From NCBI RefSeq assembly GCF_049800835.1, contig NZ_JBNAFU010000001.1:1178001-1242000 (forward strand): a DNA stretch of 64,000 nucleotides, written 5' to 3'. Position 1 is the first letter of the stretch. Each line of letters starts with the position of its first letter. Source of the stretch: Dinoroseobacter sp049800835 (GTDB lineage: Bacteria > Pseudomonadota > Alphaproteobacteria > Rhodobacterales > Rhodobacteraceae). Of this stretch, positions 27,993 to 36,416 are shown one piece after another. The translations under genes and the position numbers were made by a program. The notes under the pieces are model-generated. The model was not told the DNA's origin. It saw only the letters and a list, made by a program, of their open reading frames with translations, and did no database searches.

Positions 27993-28994
27993 ATGGCCGG
28001 AGCGAAGATCGAAGAGTTTGGACAGATCGAAGATGGTTCCACAGTGCACAGGATCACCCTGGGCTCGAAATATCTGCGCGTATCCGTTTTGACTTTGGGT
28101 GCCGTACTTCACAATGTCAGACTGGCCGGGATTGGCCATGGACTGACGCTTGGCAGTCCGGATGTCCGCGCCTATCGCTCCAAGATGCGCAGTTTCGGCG
28201 CCTTGATGGGGCCCGTTGTGAACCGCATCCGCAACGCCAGCGCACCGATCCTTGGAACGCCGCACAGGTTCGAGGCAAATCTGGAGGGCGTGCACACCAA
28301 GCATGGCGGATCGGACGGAACGCAACACCGGGTCTGGACCATTGAAGAGGCCTCAGACGCCCACGTGGTGCTGCGGATACTGCTGGAGGATGGGCTGGCT
28401 GGCTTCCCCGGCACCCGCGATATCCGTCTGGAGTACCGTGTGACGGCGAGCGATCTGGATATGGTCATCCGGGCCGAGACAGATGCGCCAACGCTGCTGA
28501 ACCTTGCGAACCATTCGTATTGGAACCTGGATGGTCCGGGACCCGTCGCCGGACACAAGTTGGAAGTGCATGCCGATCGGTATACCGAGAATGGGCCCGA
28601 CCTGATGGTCACGGGGCGCGTGCTGGATGTGGCGGGAACGGATTTCGACTTTCGGGTGAAGCGCCGCTTTGCGCCGTGCGGCTCGTTGCGCTTTGACCTG
28701 AACTATTGCCTCGCCGATGGCAAACGCGCCCTCAGTCCTGCGCTGCGTCTGGAGGGACAATCGGGCGTTGCGATGGAAATGTGGACCACCGAACCGGGCC
28801 TGCAGGTTTTTGATCAGGGGACAATCGACACCGCGCCATTCAACGGCCATCACGGCACGCCCCATGCACCGTTTTCCTCAATCGCGCTGGAGGCACAGGG
28901 CTGGCCGGACGCGGCTAACCACACAGGGTTCCCGAGCATCGAGGTTCACCCGGACGCACCCTATCGGCAGCACACGCGCTGGCGGTTTTCCTGA
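27993..28994 (+). CDS. galM: Aldose 1-epimerase (mutarotase)
   Basis: This 333-residue GalM-family enzyme interconverts alpha and beta anomers of sugars. It has the catalytic His in NLANHSYWNLDG, a conserved GPVVNRI motif and the C-terminal HPDAPYRQHTRWRFS. The ATG at 27993 is preferred; the frame is open upstream but the added residues do not belong to the fold. It is divergent from gcvT and convergent with puuD, with only one base between stop codons. No sugar operon adjoins it, so its substrate is uncertain. Confidence 0.88.
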   Translation: MAGAKIEEFGQIEDGSTVHRITLGSKYLRVSVLTLGAVLHNVRLAGIGHGLTLGSPDVRAYRSKMRSFGALMGPVVNRIRNASAPILGTPHRFEANLEGVHTKHGGSDGTQHRVWTIEEASDAHVVLRILLEDGLAGFPGTRDIRLEYRVTASDLDMVIRAETDAPTLLNLANHSYWNLDGPGPVAGHKLEVHADRYTENGPDLMVTGRVLDVAGTDFDFRVKRRFAPCGSLRFDLNYCLADGKRALSPALRLEGQSGVAMEMWTTEPGLQVFDQGTIDTAPFNGHHGTPHAPFSSIALEAQGWPDAANHTGFPSIEVHPDAPYRQHTRWRFS

Positions 28995-28995
28995 T

Positions 28996-30219
28996 CTAGT
29001 TGGCGCCGCGAAACCACGCGACAATCGCAGCGCGATCTTCGGGCTGCATGTAGTTGGCGGTGCCCGGTGGCATCGCGTGGCTCGCGCCCGCTTGCAGGAA
29101 GATCGCGCGGGCCTGGCTGGCCACGTCTGCCTCGGTTTCCAGCACCACGCCTTTTGGTGCCCATGCGAGGCCGGGCCAGAACACCTCCCGCGCATGGCAC
29201 ATCGCGCAATTGGCCTGCACAATGTCAAAGACATCCATGAACCCGTCGGCGGACGCGAACCTTTCGGCATGCGGGTCGCGTGCGGCTGTTGCGTCCTGCG
29301 CGGTGTCGGGGATGCCAAGCGTCGAGAGGTAGACGATCACGCCAAAGAGAGCCGCCGTCAGCCCCCATGTCCACCAGAGCATGCCCTTTTTCTGGTGCAT
29401 GGTATTGAAGAAATGCCGGATTGTGACGCCCATCAGGAACACAAGCGCAGCGATCAGCCAGTTGTACTGGCTCGCAAACGCGAGCGGGTAATGGTTCGAC
29501 AGCATCAGAAACAGCACGGGCAGGGTCAGATAGTTGTTATGGGTAGAGCGTTGCTTGGCAATCTTGCCGTATTTGGCGTCTGGCGTGCGACCGGCCTTGA
29601 GGTCGTCGACCACGATTTTCTGATTGGGGATAATGATCATGAACACGTTCGCGCTCATGATCGTTGCGGTGAACGCCCCGAGGTGCAACAAGGCCGCGCG
29701 TCCGGAAAACACCTGCGTATAGCCCCATGACATGAGAACCAGAATGCCGAACAACAGGATCATCAAACGCGTGTTGTCATCCCCGAACTTGGATTTGCAG
29801 ATCCGGTCATAGGCGAGCCAGCCCAGCGTGAGAGAGGCGAGCGAGATCACGACACCGGCCCAGACAGGGATGTCGAGGACATTGGGATCGATCAGATAAA
29901 GCTCTGCGCCAAGATAATAGACGAGGATCAGAAGGGCGAAGCCCGACAGCCATGTCGCGTAGCTTTCCCATTTGAACCAGACGAGGTGTTCCGGCAGCCG
30001 CGCCGGGGCCACCATGTATTTGGTGATATGGTAAAAGCCGCCGCCGTGGACCTGCCATTCCTCGCCCGAGGCCAGATCGGGCATATCGTCGGCCTTGCGC
30101 AAACCCAGATCGAGCGCGATGAAATAGAACGAAGATCCGATCCAGGCGATCGCCGTGATGACATGCAGCCACCGAACAGCGAATTCCACCCAGGCTTCGA
30201 TCACAATGGGGTCTGTCAT
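28996..30219 (-). CDS. puuD: Urate hydroxylase PuuD with C-terminal cytochrome c domain
   Basis: This membrane enzyme of 407 residues has about eight transmembrane segments (DUF989/urate oxidase N region) and a periplasmic class I cytochrome c domain with heme motif CAMCH (Cys338, Cys341, His342). PuuD oxidises urate to 5-hydroxyisourate and passes electrons through its cytochrome instead of making hydrogen peroxide. The ATG at 30219 starts a clean MTDPIVIEAWVEFAVRWLHVITAIAWIG membrane segment; a longer open frame upstream is not coding. It follows uraH, which acts on its product. Confidence 0.95.
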   Translation of the reverse strand: MTDPIVIEAWVEFAVRWLHVITAIAWIGSSFYFIALDLGLRKADDMPDLASGEEWQVHGGGFYHITKYMVAPARLPEHLVWFKWESYATWLSGFALLILVYYLGAELYLIDPNVLDIPVWAGVVISLASLTLGWLAYDRICKSKFGDDNTRLMILLFGILVLMSWGYTQVFSGRAALLHLGAFTATIMSANVFMIIIPNQKIVVDDLKAGRTPDAKYGKIAKQRSTHNNYLTLPVLFLMLSNHYPLAFASQYNWLIAALVFLMGVTIRHFFNTMHQKKGMLWWTWGLTAALFGVIVYLSTLGIPDTAQDATAARDPHAERFASADGFMDVFDIVQANCAMCHAREVFWPGLAWAPKGVVLETEADVASQARAIFLQAGASHAMPPGTANYMQPEDRAAIVAWFRGAN

Positions 30220-30300
30220 GTTTGTCTGTCCCGGCCTTGACTTGGCATCATCTTTGCGTTGCCCACCGCAAAGGGAAAGAGGCGGCGGGCGCAAAAGGAC

Positions 30301-30394
30301 GCCCTGCGATGCAGGGCGATTGTTTTTTAGGCAGTGGAGAGGGGCTGGCTGCCCCTCTCGGGCTCTCCCCGCAGGTATTTGTCCACAAAAGAAG
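30301..30394. repeat. Hairpins and Rhodobacteraceae-type intergenic repeat between uraH and puuD
   Basis: The gap holds two perfect hairpins: GCCCTGC/GCAGGGC (30301-30317, loop GAT) and a 9-bp stem GAGAGGGGC/GCCCCTCTC (30337-30359, loop of 5). It also holds a CCCCGCAGGTATTTG...AAAGAAG stretch (30367-30394) that abuts the uraH stop codon. The latter resembles an intergenic element I recall as common in roseobacter genomes (CCCCG, AT-rich TATTT, AAGAAG). It may stabilise or process the uraH-puuD transcript. Copy number elsewhere cannot be judged here. Confidence 0.55.
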
Positions 30395-30760
30395 TCATGA
30401 ACCGCGGTAAGTTGCGTAGCTGAAGGGCGAAAGCAACAGGGGCACGTGGTAATGCGAGCCCGGATCGTTGATCCCGAAGCGGATCGGGATCTCATCGAGG
30501 AAAAGCGGGGGGTCGCCCGCCTGCCCGGTCTCGCGCAGGTAGTCTCCAGCGTGAAAGACAAGCTCGTAAACCCCGGGTTTGAACGCCTCTGCGGGCAAGA
30601 TGGGACCGTCGGTGCGGCCATCCTCATTGGTGTGCTTGGCGGCAACTACCGTTCGGGTCACACCATCAATGGCATAGAGGACAATGTGCATGCCCTGGGC
30701 CGGCACACCGCGGGCGGTATCGAGCACGTGGGTGGTGAGAAAACCTGATGTGTCAGTCAT
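30395..30760 (-). CDS. uraH: 5-Hydroxyisourate hydrolase (transthyretin-like)
   Basis: This 121-residue tetrameric hydrolase opens 5-hydroxyisourate to OHCU, the second step of urate breakdown. It has the diagnostic C-terminal YRGS, the N-terminal THVLDTARG and the HYHVPLLLSPFSYATYRGS segment with the catalytic His and Arg. It precedes puuD on the same strand and is divergent from puuE-uraD. Normal length. Confidence 0.96.
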   Translation of the reverse strand: MTDTSGFLTTHVLDTARGVPAQGMHIVLYAIDGVTRTVVAAKHTNEDGRTDGPILPAEAFKPGVYELVFHAGDYLRETGQAGDPPLFLDEIPIRFGINDPGSHYHVPLLLSPFSYATYRGS

Positions 30761-30843
30761 GGGGCCTCTTGAGACGTTCAGGGCTTTTCAAGAGCCCGTG
30801 ACAGTTATTACTCTCCGCCCGAGCAAAACAAATTCGAACGGGG

Positions 30844-32280
30844 ATGGGAATGGAAAACGGCGGCCGTTATCCACGGGACTTGCACGGGTATGGCGCGACG
30901 CCCCCCGACCCGCACTGGCCAAACGGTGCGAAGATCGCCGTTCAGGTCGTGGTGAATTACGAAGAGGGCGGCGAGAACAACATCCTGCACGGCGATGCTG
31001 CGTCCGAGGCTTTTCTGTCGGAGATCGTGGGGGCTGCCGCATGGCCCGGTCAGCGGCACTGGAACATGGAGACGATCTACGAATACGGCGCGCGGGCCGG
31101 GTTCTGGCGGCTGCACCGGATGTTCACGGACCGCGGGATCCCGGTGACCGTCTACGGGGTGGCGACGGCCCTTGCGCGCAGTCCCGCGCAGGTCGGGGCG
31201 ATGAAAGACGCCGGATGGGAGATCGCCTCGCATGGCCTGAAATGGATCGAGTACAAGGATTTCCCCGTCGAGGATGAACGCGCGCACATGAATGAGGCGA
31301 TCGCCCTGCACACCGCCGTGACCGGGGCGCGCCCGCGCGGTTGGTACACCGGGCGGTGTTCCGAAAACACGCTGGCGCTGGTGGCGGAGAATGGCGGGTT
31401 CGCCTATTGCGCTGACAGCTACGCCGACGAGTTGCCGTACTGGGTGCGCGTCGGCGACCGCGACCAGTTGGTCGTGCCCTATACGCTTGACGCCAACGAC
31501 ATGCGCTTTGCCACTCCGCAGGGATTCAACGCGGGCGATCAGTTCTTTTCTTATCTCAAGGACAGTTTCGATTGTTTGTACGCTGAGGGCAGTGCGGGTG
31601 CGCCTAAGATGATGAGCATCGGCCTGCATTGCCGCCTGGTCGGACGACCGGGCCGCGCGCAGGCTTTGGCGAGGTTTCTGGACTACGCCGCGGCGCACGC
31701 CGACGTGTGGTTCGCCCGGCGGATCGATATTGCCGAACACTGGGCCGCACACCATCCGCCGCGGACGCGCGCGTTGATCCCGACCGCCATGCCACGCGAC
31801 GCGTTCGTTGCGGCCTTTGGCGGGATCTTCGAACACTCTCCATGGATCGCGGAACAAGCCTTCGACGGCGAACTCGGCCCGGCCCATGACACAGCGGACG
31901 GGCTGCACGCTGCACTTGCCCGACGCTTCCGCGCCGCGCCCGACGACGCCCGACTTGCCGTGTTGAACGCGCACCCGGATCTGGCCGGGAAACTGGCGGC
32001 AGCCAAACGGCTGACCGCCGAAAGCACTGCCGAACAGGCAGGGGCGGGCCTTGATGCGCTGACAGACGCCGAACACGCCACATTTACGCGGCTCAACGAT
32101 GCCTATAAGGACAAACACGGGTTCCCGTTCATCATTGCGGTGAAAGGGTTGAGCAAGGGTCAGATTCTCGAGGCGTTCACCGCCCGGATCGAAAATGACC
32201 GTGACACCGAGTTTGAGACCGCCTGCGCTCAGGTGGAGAAAATCGCGCTGCTGCGGCTGCGCGATATGGATCTGGGCTGA
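30844..32280 (+). CDS. puuE: Bifunctional allantoinase (PuuE) / OHCU decarboxylase (UraD) fusion
   Basis: The 478-residue product joins two enzymes. Residues 1-300 are the PuuE polysaccharide-deacetylase-fold allantoinase (VNYEEGGENN, ASHGLKWIEYKDFP, PRGWYTGRCSENT, FLDYAAAHADVWFARR). Residues about 312-478 are the UraD decarboxylase (PRDAFVAAFGGIFEHSPWIAEQ, HPDLAGKLA, NDAYKDKHGFPFIIAVKG). UraD turns OHCU into S-allantoin and PuuE hydrolyses it to allantoate, so the fusion links consecutive steps. It is followed by allantoicase and ureidoglycolate lyase genes. The start could be 30844 or 30850. Confidence 0.95.
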   Translation: MGMENGGRYPRDLHGYGATPPDPHWPNGAKIAVQVVVNYEEGGENNILHGDAASEAFLSEIVGAAAWPGQRHWNMETIYEYGARAGFWRLHRMFTDRGIPVTVYGVATALARSPAQVGAMKDAGWEIASHGLKWIEYKDFPVEDERAHMNEAIALHTAVTGARPRGWYTGRCSENTLALVAENGGFAYCADSYADELPYWVRVGDRDQLVVPYTLDANDMRFATPQGFNAGDQFFSYLKDSFDCLYAEGSAGAPKMMSIGLHCRLVGRPGRAQALARFLDYAAAHADVWFARRIDIAEHWAAHHPPRTRALIPTAMPRDAFVAAFGGIFEHSPWIAEQAFDGELGPAHDTADGLHAALARRFRAAPDDARLAVLNAHPDLAGKLAAAKRLTAESTAEQAGAGLDALTDAEHATFTRLNDAYKDKHGFPFIIAVKGLSKGQILEAFTARIENDRDTEFETACAQVEKIALLRLRDMDLG

Positions 32281-32302
32281 GGGCCGCGAAGGAGTTATGC
32301 AG

Positions 32303-33331
32303 ATGAGTGCGACCGAGACAAAGCCTGATATCCCGCTGTTTGTGCGGACGGGCATCAACCTTGCCTCGGCAGGGCTCGGCGCCCGCGCTCTGTATGCGAC
32401 CGACGAGTTCTTCGCCCCCCTCAACCGCATGTTGCAGGATGCGCCTGCGATTTTCGTGCCCGACAAGTTCGATGCGCATGGCAAATGGATGGACGGCTGG
32501 GAAACACGGCGCAGACGGGGGGGCGGGCATGATCACTCGGTCATCTCGCTGGCAGCACCCGGGCGTATCCTCGGGTTCGACATCGACACATCTCATTTTA
32601 CCGGCAATTATGCCCCTGCGGTGATGGTGGAAGCCTGCACCTCCGACCACGACCCTGATGAAAGCACGCGCTGGGTGGAGATCCTGCCCCACAAGCCGCT
32701 CGGGCCGTCCGCGCATCACTATTTCAACTGCAAGAGTTTCGAAAGCTGGACCCATCTGCGGGTGCATATCTTCCCGGATGGCGGGATTGCACGGTTCCGC
32801 GCGTATGGCATTCCCGAACTGGATCCATCCACGGAGGGGCAAGATATCGAGCTCTCGGCGGCGTTGAATGGCGGCCGGATTCTGGCGTTCTCCGATGCCC
32901 ATTACGGAGACTACATGCGCCTTCTGGCACCGGGCCGCGGCGTCAACATGGGCGATGGCTGGGAAACCCGACGCCGCCGCACGCCGGGACACGACTGGAT
33001 GGTGATCGCCCTCGGGGCGCGCGGACAGGTTGGCCGGGTGGAGGTTGATACGGCGCACTTCAAGGGCAACTTTCCCGATCGCTGCTCAATCCAGGCCGCG
33101 GACCTTGCAGTATTCGGAGACGGGTTGACGGACGCAATCGTCACCGACTCGATGTTCTGGCAAACGCTTCTGCCGGAGGTGCAACTGACAGCGGACGCTG
33201 TGCATGAGTACAGCGACCAGCTCGCCGATCTGGGATCGATCACGCATATCCGGTTCAACATCTTTCCCGATGGCGGGGTCAGCCGCTTGCGGCTGTTCGG
33301 ACGGCCCGAGTGGTCGCCGGGCTCGATCTGA
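32303..33331 (+). CDS. alc: Allantoicase
   Basis: This 342-residue enzyme has two repeated galactose-binding-like domains, each with a WETRRRR GHD signature (KWMDGWETRRRR and MGDGWETRRRR) and an RFNIFPDGG/RVHIFPDGG motif. It hydrolyses allantoate to ureidoglycolate and urea. ATG 32303 is chosen over ATG 32297 because the GAAGGAG site then has an 8-base spacing. It lies 22 bp after puuE and 3 bp before allA. Confidence 0.95.
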   Translation: MSATETKPDIPLFVRTGINLASAGLGARALYATDEFFAPLNRMLQDAPAIFVPDKFDAHGKWMDGWETRRRRGGGHDHSVISLAAPGRILGFDIDTSHFTGNYAPAVMVEACTSDHDPDESTRWVEILPHKPLGPSAHHYFNCKSFESWTHLRVHIFPDGGIARFRAYGIPELDPSTEGQDIELSAALNGGRILAFSDAHYGDYMRLLAPGRGVNMGDGWETRRRRTPGHDWMVIALGARGQVGRVEVDTAHFKGNFPDRCSIQAADLAVFGDGLTDAIVTDSMFWQTLLPEVQLTADAVHEYSDQLADLGSITHIRFNIFPDGGVSRLRLFGRPEWSPGSI

Positions 33332-33334
33332 CCC

Positions 33335-33823
33335 ATGACGGATATTCGCGCCCGCCCCTTGACCGCCGAAGCCTTTGCGCCTTTCGGAGACGTGCTGGAA
33401 CTTCGGGCCACCCCGGACAAGATGATCAACGAGGGCCTTTGCGGGCGGCACCACGATCTGGCGCGGCTCGATTTCGGGCCCAACGGGCGCGCCGGTATCA
33501 GTCTGTTCGACGCAAAACCGCGAACGCTGCCCTATTGCCTCAAGATGATGGAAAGGCACCCGGAGGGCAGTCAGGCATTCCTGCCGATGTCCCTGTCGCC
33601 GTTTCTGGTGGTGGTCGCCCCGGACGCCGGTGGCTCCCCGGGACGCCCGCACGCATTCATCACGGCACCCGGCCAGGGCGTGAACTATCACCGGGGGGTC
33701 TGGCACGGGGTTCTGACGCCGTTGACGTCTCACGGGCTGTTCGCGGTGATCGACCGGATCGGCGCGACGCCGAACCTTCAGGAAAACTGGTTCGTTGAAC
33801 CCTACACCATCGTCGCGGCCTGA
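33335..33823 (+). CDS. allA: Ureidoglycolate lyase
   Basis: This 162-residue cupin-fold lyase splits ureidoglycolate into glyoxylate and urea. Typical segments are FAPFGDVLE, GISLFDAKPR, MERHPEGSQAFLPM and NYHRGVWHGVLTPL. It is the last step of the cluster, so urate yields glyoxylate and two urea. It starts four bases after the allantoicase stop, so translational coupling is likely. Glyoxylate could then feed the glycine pathway. Confidence 0.95.
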   Translation: MTDIRARPLTAEAFAPFGDVLELRATPDKMINEGLCGRHHDLARLDFGPNGRAGISLFDAKPRTLPYCLKMMERHPEGSQAFLPMSLSPFLVVVAPDAGGSPGRPHAFITAPGQGVNYHRGVWHGVLTPLTSHGLFAVIDRIGATPNLQENWFVEPYTIVAA

Positions 33824-33827
33824 CGGG

Positions 33828-34817
33828 CTAGTACTTTGACATTCGCATGGCCACGTCGAGCATGCGGTTGGAAAAGCCCCACTCGTTGTCGTACCAGCCA
33901 AATACCCGCAGAAGTCCACCTTTTGAAACACGGGTTTCCGGCAAAGCCATGACGATGCTCTCGCTGCGCTGGCGCAGGTCGGAGGACACGAGCGGTTTGC
34001 GTGTGACGCCCAGAATGCCCCCCTCTGTCGCGCGGAAGAGCGCGTTGGCCGCCTCCGCGCTGGCTGGTCGTTCGGTCGTAACGCTCAGATCAACGGCGGA
34101 AACGGACGCAACCGGCACCCGCACGGCAGAGCCTTCGATCCGGCCTGCGATCTCGGGCAGGACCAGATCGGTAAGGGCCTGTGCGGACGTTGTCGTCGGC
34201 ACCATCGAGAGTGCTGCCGCACGGGAGCGTGCAGGGTTCGCCATCGGCATATCCACCGTCGGCTGACTGCCGGTATAGCAGTGGATCGTGGTCATCGACC
34301 CGGTGACAACGCCGAACTCCTTGTGCAGGAGCTTGGCAAGCGGGGCCAGCGCGTTTGTCGTGCATGAGGCGTTGGACACGATCCGATGGTCCCGGGTCAG
34401 CCCGCCATCGTTTGCGCCCAGAACAAGCGTCCAGTCCGCCTCGGGCGACGGGCCAGACACCAGAACCCGCCTCGCCCCGGCAGACAAAGCCCGCTCGGCG
34501 AAGGTACGGTCCGACCCACGACCCGTACACTCCATCACCAGGTCAATGCCTGTCAGATCCGTCTCCCTCAGGTTGGCGATATTGGAAAACGCGATCCGCT
34601 TTCCATCAACGACGAGCGCGCCGTCCTCAGCAGCGACCTCGCCGGCCCAGGGGCCGAATACACTGTCGTATTCGAACAGATAGGCGCAGGTTTCCAGATC
34701 AGCGATATCATTGACACCGACGATCCTGAGTCCCGGCCAGCCGCCACCGAGCCACGCCCGCAGAACCGAACGACCGATGCGCCCGAACCCGTTGATGACA
34801 ACCCTGTAGTCTCGCAT
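33828..34817 (-). CDS. gap: Glyceraldehyde-3-phosphate dehydrogenase-like protein, divergent
   Basis: This 330-residue dehydrogenase has the NAD-binding INGFGRIGR, the active-site SNASCTTN (Cys152) and His179, and a C-terminal WYDNEWGFSNRM. Some usually fixed positions differ: YTGSQPTVDM in place of YTNDQ, and MVPTTTSA in place of IPTKTGA. It could therefore be a second GAPDH, a NADP-type or an erythrose-4-phosphate dehydrogenase. It is convergent with allA and divergent from cydA; a TGTATCGATACA palindrome lies 67 bases before its start. ATG 34817 has GGAG-type signal upstream. Confidence 0.82.
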   Translation of the reverse strand: MRDYRVVINGFGRIGRSVLRAWLGGGWPGLRIVGVNDIADLETCAYLFEYDSVFGPWAGEVAAEDGALVVDGKRIAFSNIANLRETDLTGIDLVMECTGRGSDRTFAERALSAGARRVLVSGPSPEADWTLVLGANDGGLTRDHRIVSNASCTTNALAPLAKLLHKEFGVVTGSMTTIHCYTGSQPTVDMPMANPARSRAAALSMVPTTTSAQALTDLVLPEIAGRIEGSAVRVPVASVSAVDLSVTTERPASAEAANALFRATEGGILGVTRKPLVSSDLRQRSESIVMALPETRVSKGGLLRVFGWYDNEWGFSNRMLDVAMRMSKY

Positions 34818-34883
34818 GTCCTTCTCCCCGTGGCCGCGTCGCAGACATGACCCAAGGCCGCAGGGCTGGCAAGCCACAGCCCC

Positions 34884-34895
34884 TGTATCGATACA
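34884..34895. promoter_or_regulatory. Perfect palindrome between gap and cydA
   Basis: TGTATCGATACA is a 12-bp perfect palindrome in the 199-bp divergent region between the GAPDH-like and cydA genes, 67 bases before the former and 121 before the latter. It has the size and symmetry of a dimeric regulator site (LacI-, GntR- or TetR-like). Which gene it controls is unknown. Confidence 0.45.
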
Positions 34896-35016
34896 AAACA
34901 CCGGGGCGAGACAGCAGGTCGCAGGCTGTCGGGCTGGTTCGTTTGCTGCGGAAGGCTACCTCCAAGCCTAGAGCGAAACACTACACTCAGATGCAGCTTT
35001 TCTCGGAGAGGTCCCC

Positions 35017-36411
35017 ATGGACACGCTGATCCTGTCCCGTATCCAGTTCGGAGCCAACATCTCGTTCCATATCCTGTTCCCGACGATCACGATCGCGCTG
35101 GGATGGGTCCTGTTGTTCTTCAAGCTGCGCTTCGCCGCCACGGGGGCGGAGAAGTGGATGGATGCTTACAAGTTCTGGGTGAAGGTCTTTGCACTCAGCT
35201 TTGCGATGGGTGTCGTCTCGGGCATCACCATGTCGTTCCAGTTCGGGACGAACTGGCCCGGGTTCATGGAAACCGTGGGCAATATCGCAGGGCCTCTTCT
35301 GGCGTACGAAGTGATGACCGCGTTTTTCCTCGAGGCGGTTTTCCTCGGGATCATGCTGTTCGGGGTGTCCCGCGTTCCACCCTGGCTGCATACGCTGGCA
35401 ACGTTCCTTGTGGCATTCGGGACGACCATGTCCGCCTTCTGGATCCTTGTGCTGAACAGCTGGATGCACACGCCCGCCGGGTACGAATTGCGTGACGGCG
35501 TGGTCTACGCCACCGACTGGATAGCGATCATCTTCAACCCGTCCATGCCGTACCGGCTGGCGCACATGTTGCTCGCGTCAGGTCTGACAGTCGCGTTCCT
35601 GCTGGCAGGTCTGTCCGCGTTTCGCTGGCTTAAGGGCGACCGGTCCGAGGGGGTGCGCACGACCCTCAAGGTGGGCGCTTGGATGGGCGCTCTGCTGATC
35701 CCGCTACAGATTTTCATGGGCGACATGCACGGACTGAACACGCTGGAGCATCAGCCCCAGAAAATTGCCGCGATGGAAGGGCATTGGGATGGGAGCAAGA
35801 CACCAGTACCGCTGGTGCTGTTTGCCCTGCCCAACGAGGAAACGCGCGAAAACGATTTCGAGCTTGCGATTCCGTATCTCGGCTCGCTGATCCTGACGCA
35901 CAGCCTCGATGGGACCGTCCCGGGACTGAACGACTTTGTCACGGAAGACGGAGAGGTTCTGCACCCGCCAGTCGCCAAGGTGTTCTGGTCGTTCCGGATC
36001 ATGGTGGCCACCGGGTTTGCGATGCTCGCGCTCAGTTGGGCAGCCGTGTTCTTCATGCGCCGTGGACGCGGGGTAGAAGGCTTGCCCAGACCAATGCTCT
36101 ACGGCTTCGTGGGCATGGCATTCTCTGGCTGGATCGCAACGCTGGCGGGGTGGTACACGACCGAGATCGGTCGCCAGCCCTGGCTGGTTGACGGCGTGCT
36201 GCGTACATCCGAAGCCGTGGCTGACGTGCCAGCGCCCATGGTCCTGTCCACTCTGATTGCCTACCTCGTAGTCTATGCAGCGCTGATCTTCTGCTACATG
36301 GGGGTGCTGACCTATCTGGCGGCAAAGGCTGCAAAGGGCGAACCGGTCAAGGTGTTTGACGCCCCCCGTTCCGGTGCTGCCGAAGTGCGCGCCATAACCC
36401 CGGCGCAGTAA
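35017..36411 (+). CDS. cydA: Cytochrome bd-type quinol oxidase subunit I (cyanide-insensitive type)
   Basis: This 464-residue membrane subunit reduces oxygen with quinol. It has the N-terminal SRIQFGANISFHILFP with a heme-ligand His, MDGDMHG-type GDMHGLNTLEHQP of the quinol loop, and GWYTTEIGRQPW with the conserved EIGRQPW. The Q loop is short, which is the CioA or cyanide-insensitive class. It is the first gene of a two-gene operon with cydB, 5 bp apart. The oxidase supports respiration at low oxygen or under stress. Confidence 0.94.
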   Translation: MDTLILSRIQFGANISFHILFPTITIALGWVLLFFKLRFAATGAEKWMDAYKFWVKVFALSFAMGVVSGITMSFQFGTNWPGFMETVGNIAGPLLAYEVMTAFFLEAVFLGIMLFGVSRVPPWLHTLATFLVAFGTTMSAFWILVLNSWMHTPAGYELRDGVVYATDWIAIIFNPSMPYRLAHMLLASGLTVAFLLAGLSAFRWLKGDRSEGVRTTLKVGAWMGALLIPLQIFMGDMHGLNTLEHQPQKIAAMEGHWDGSKTPVPLVLFALPNEETRENDFELAIPYLGSLILTHSLDGTVPGLNDFVTEDGEVLHPPVAKVFWSFRIMVATGFAMLALSWAAVFFMRRGRGVEGLPRPMLYGFVGMAFSGWIATLAGWYTTEIGRQPWLVDGVLRTSEAVADVPAPMVLSTLIAYLVVYAALIFCYMGVLTYLAAKAAKGEPVKVFDAPRSGAAEVRAITPAQ

Positions 36412-36416
36412 CCTGC

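Noticed and set aside
30301..30330. Hairpin followed by T residues as a plus-strand terminator
   Set aside because: No plus-strand gene ends upstream of it; the stem lies inside the uraH-puuD gap on the other strand, so it was kept as part of an intergenic repeat.
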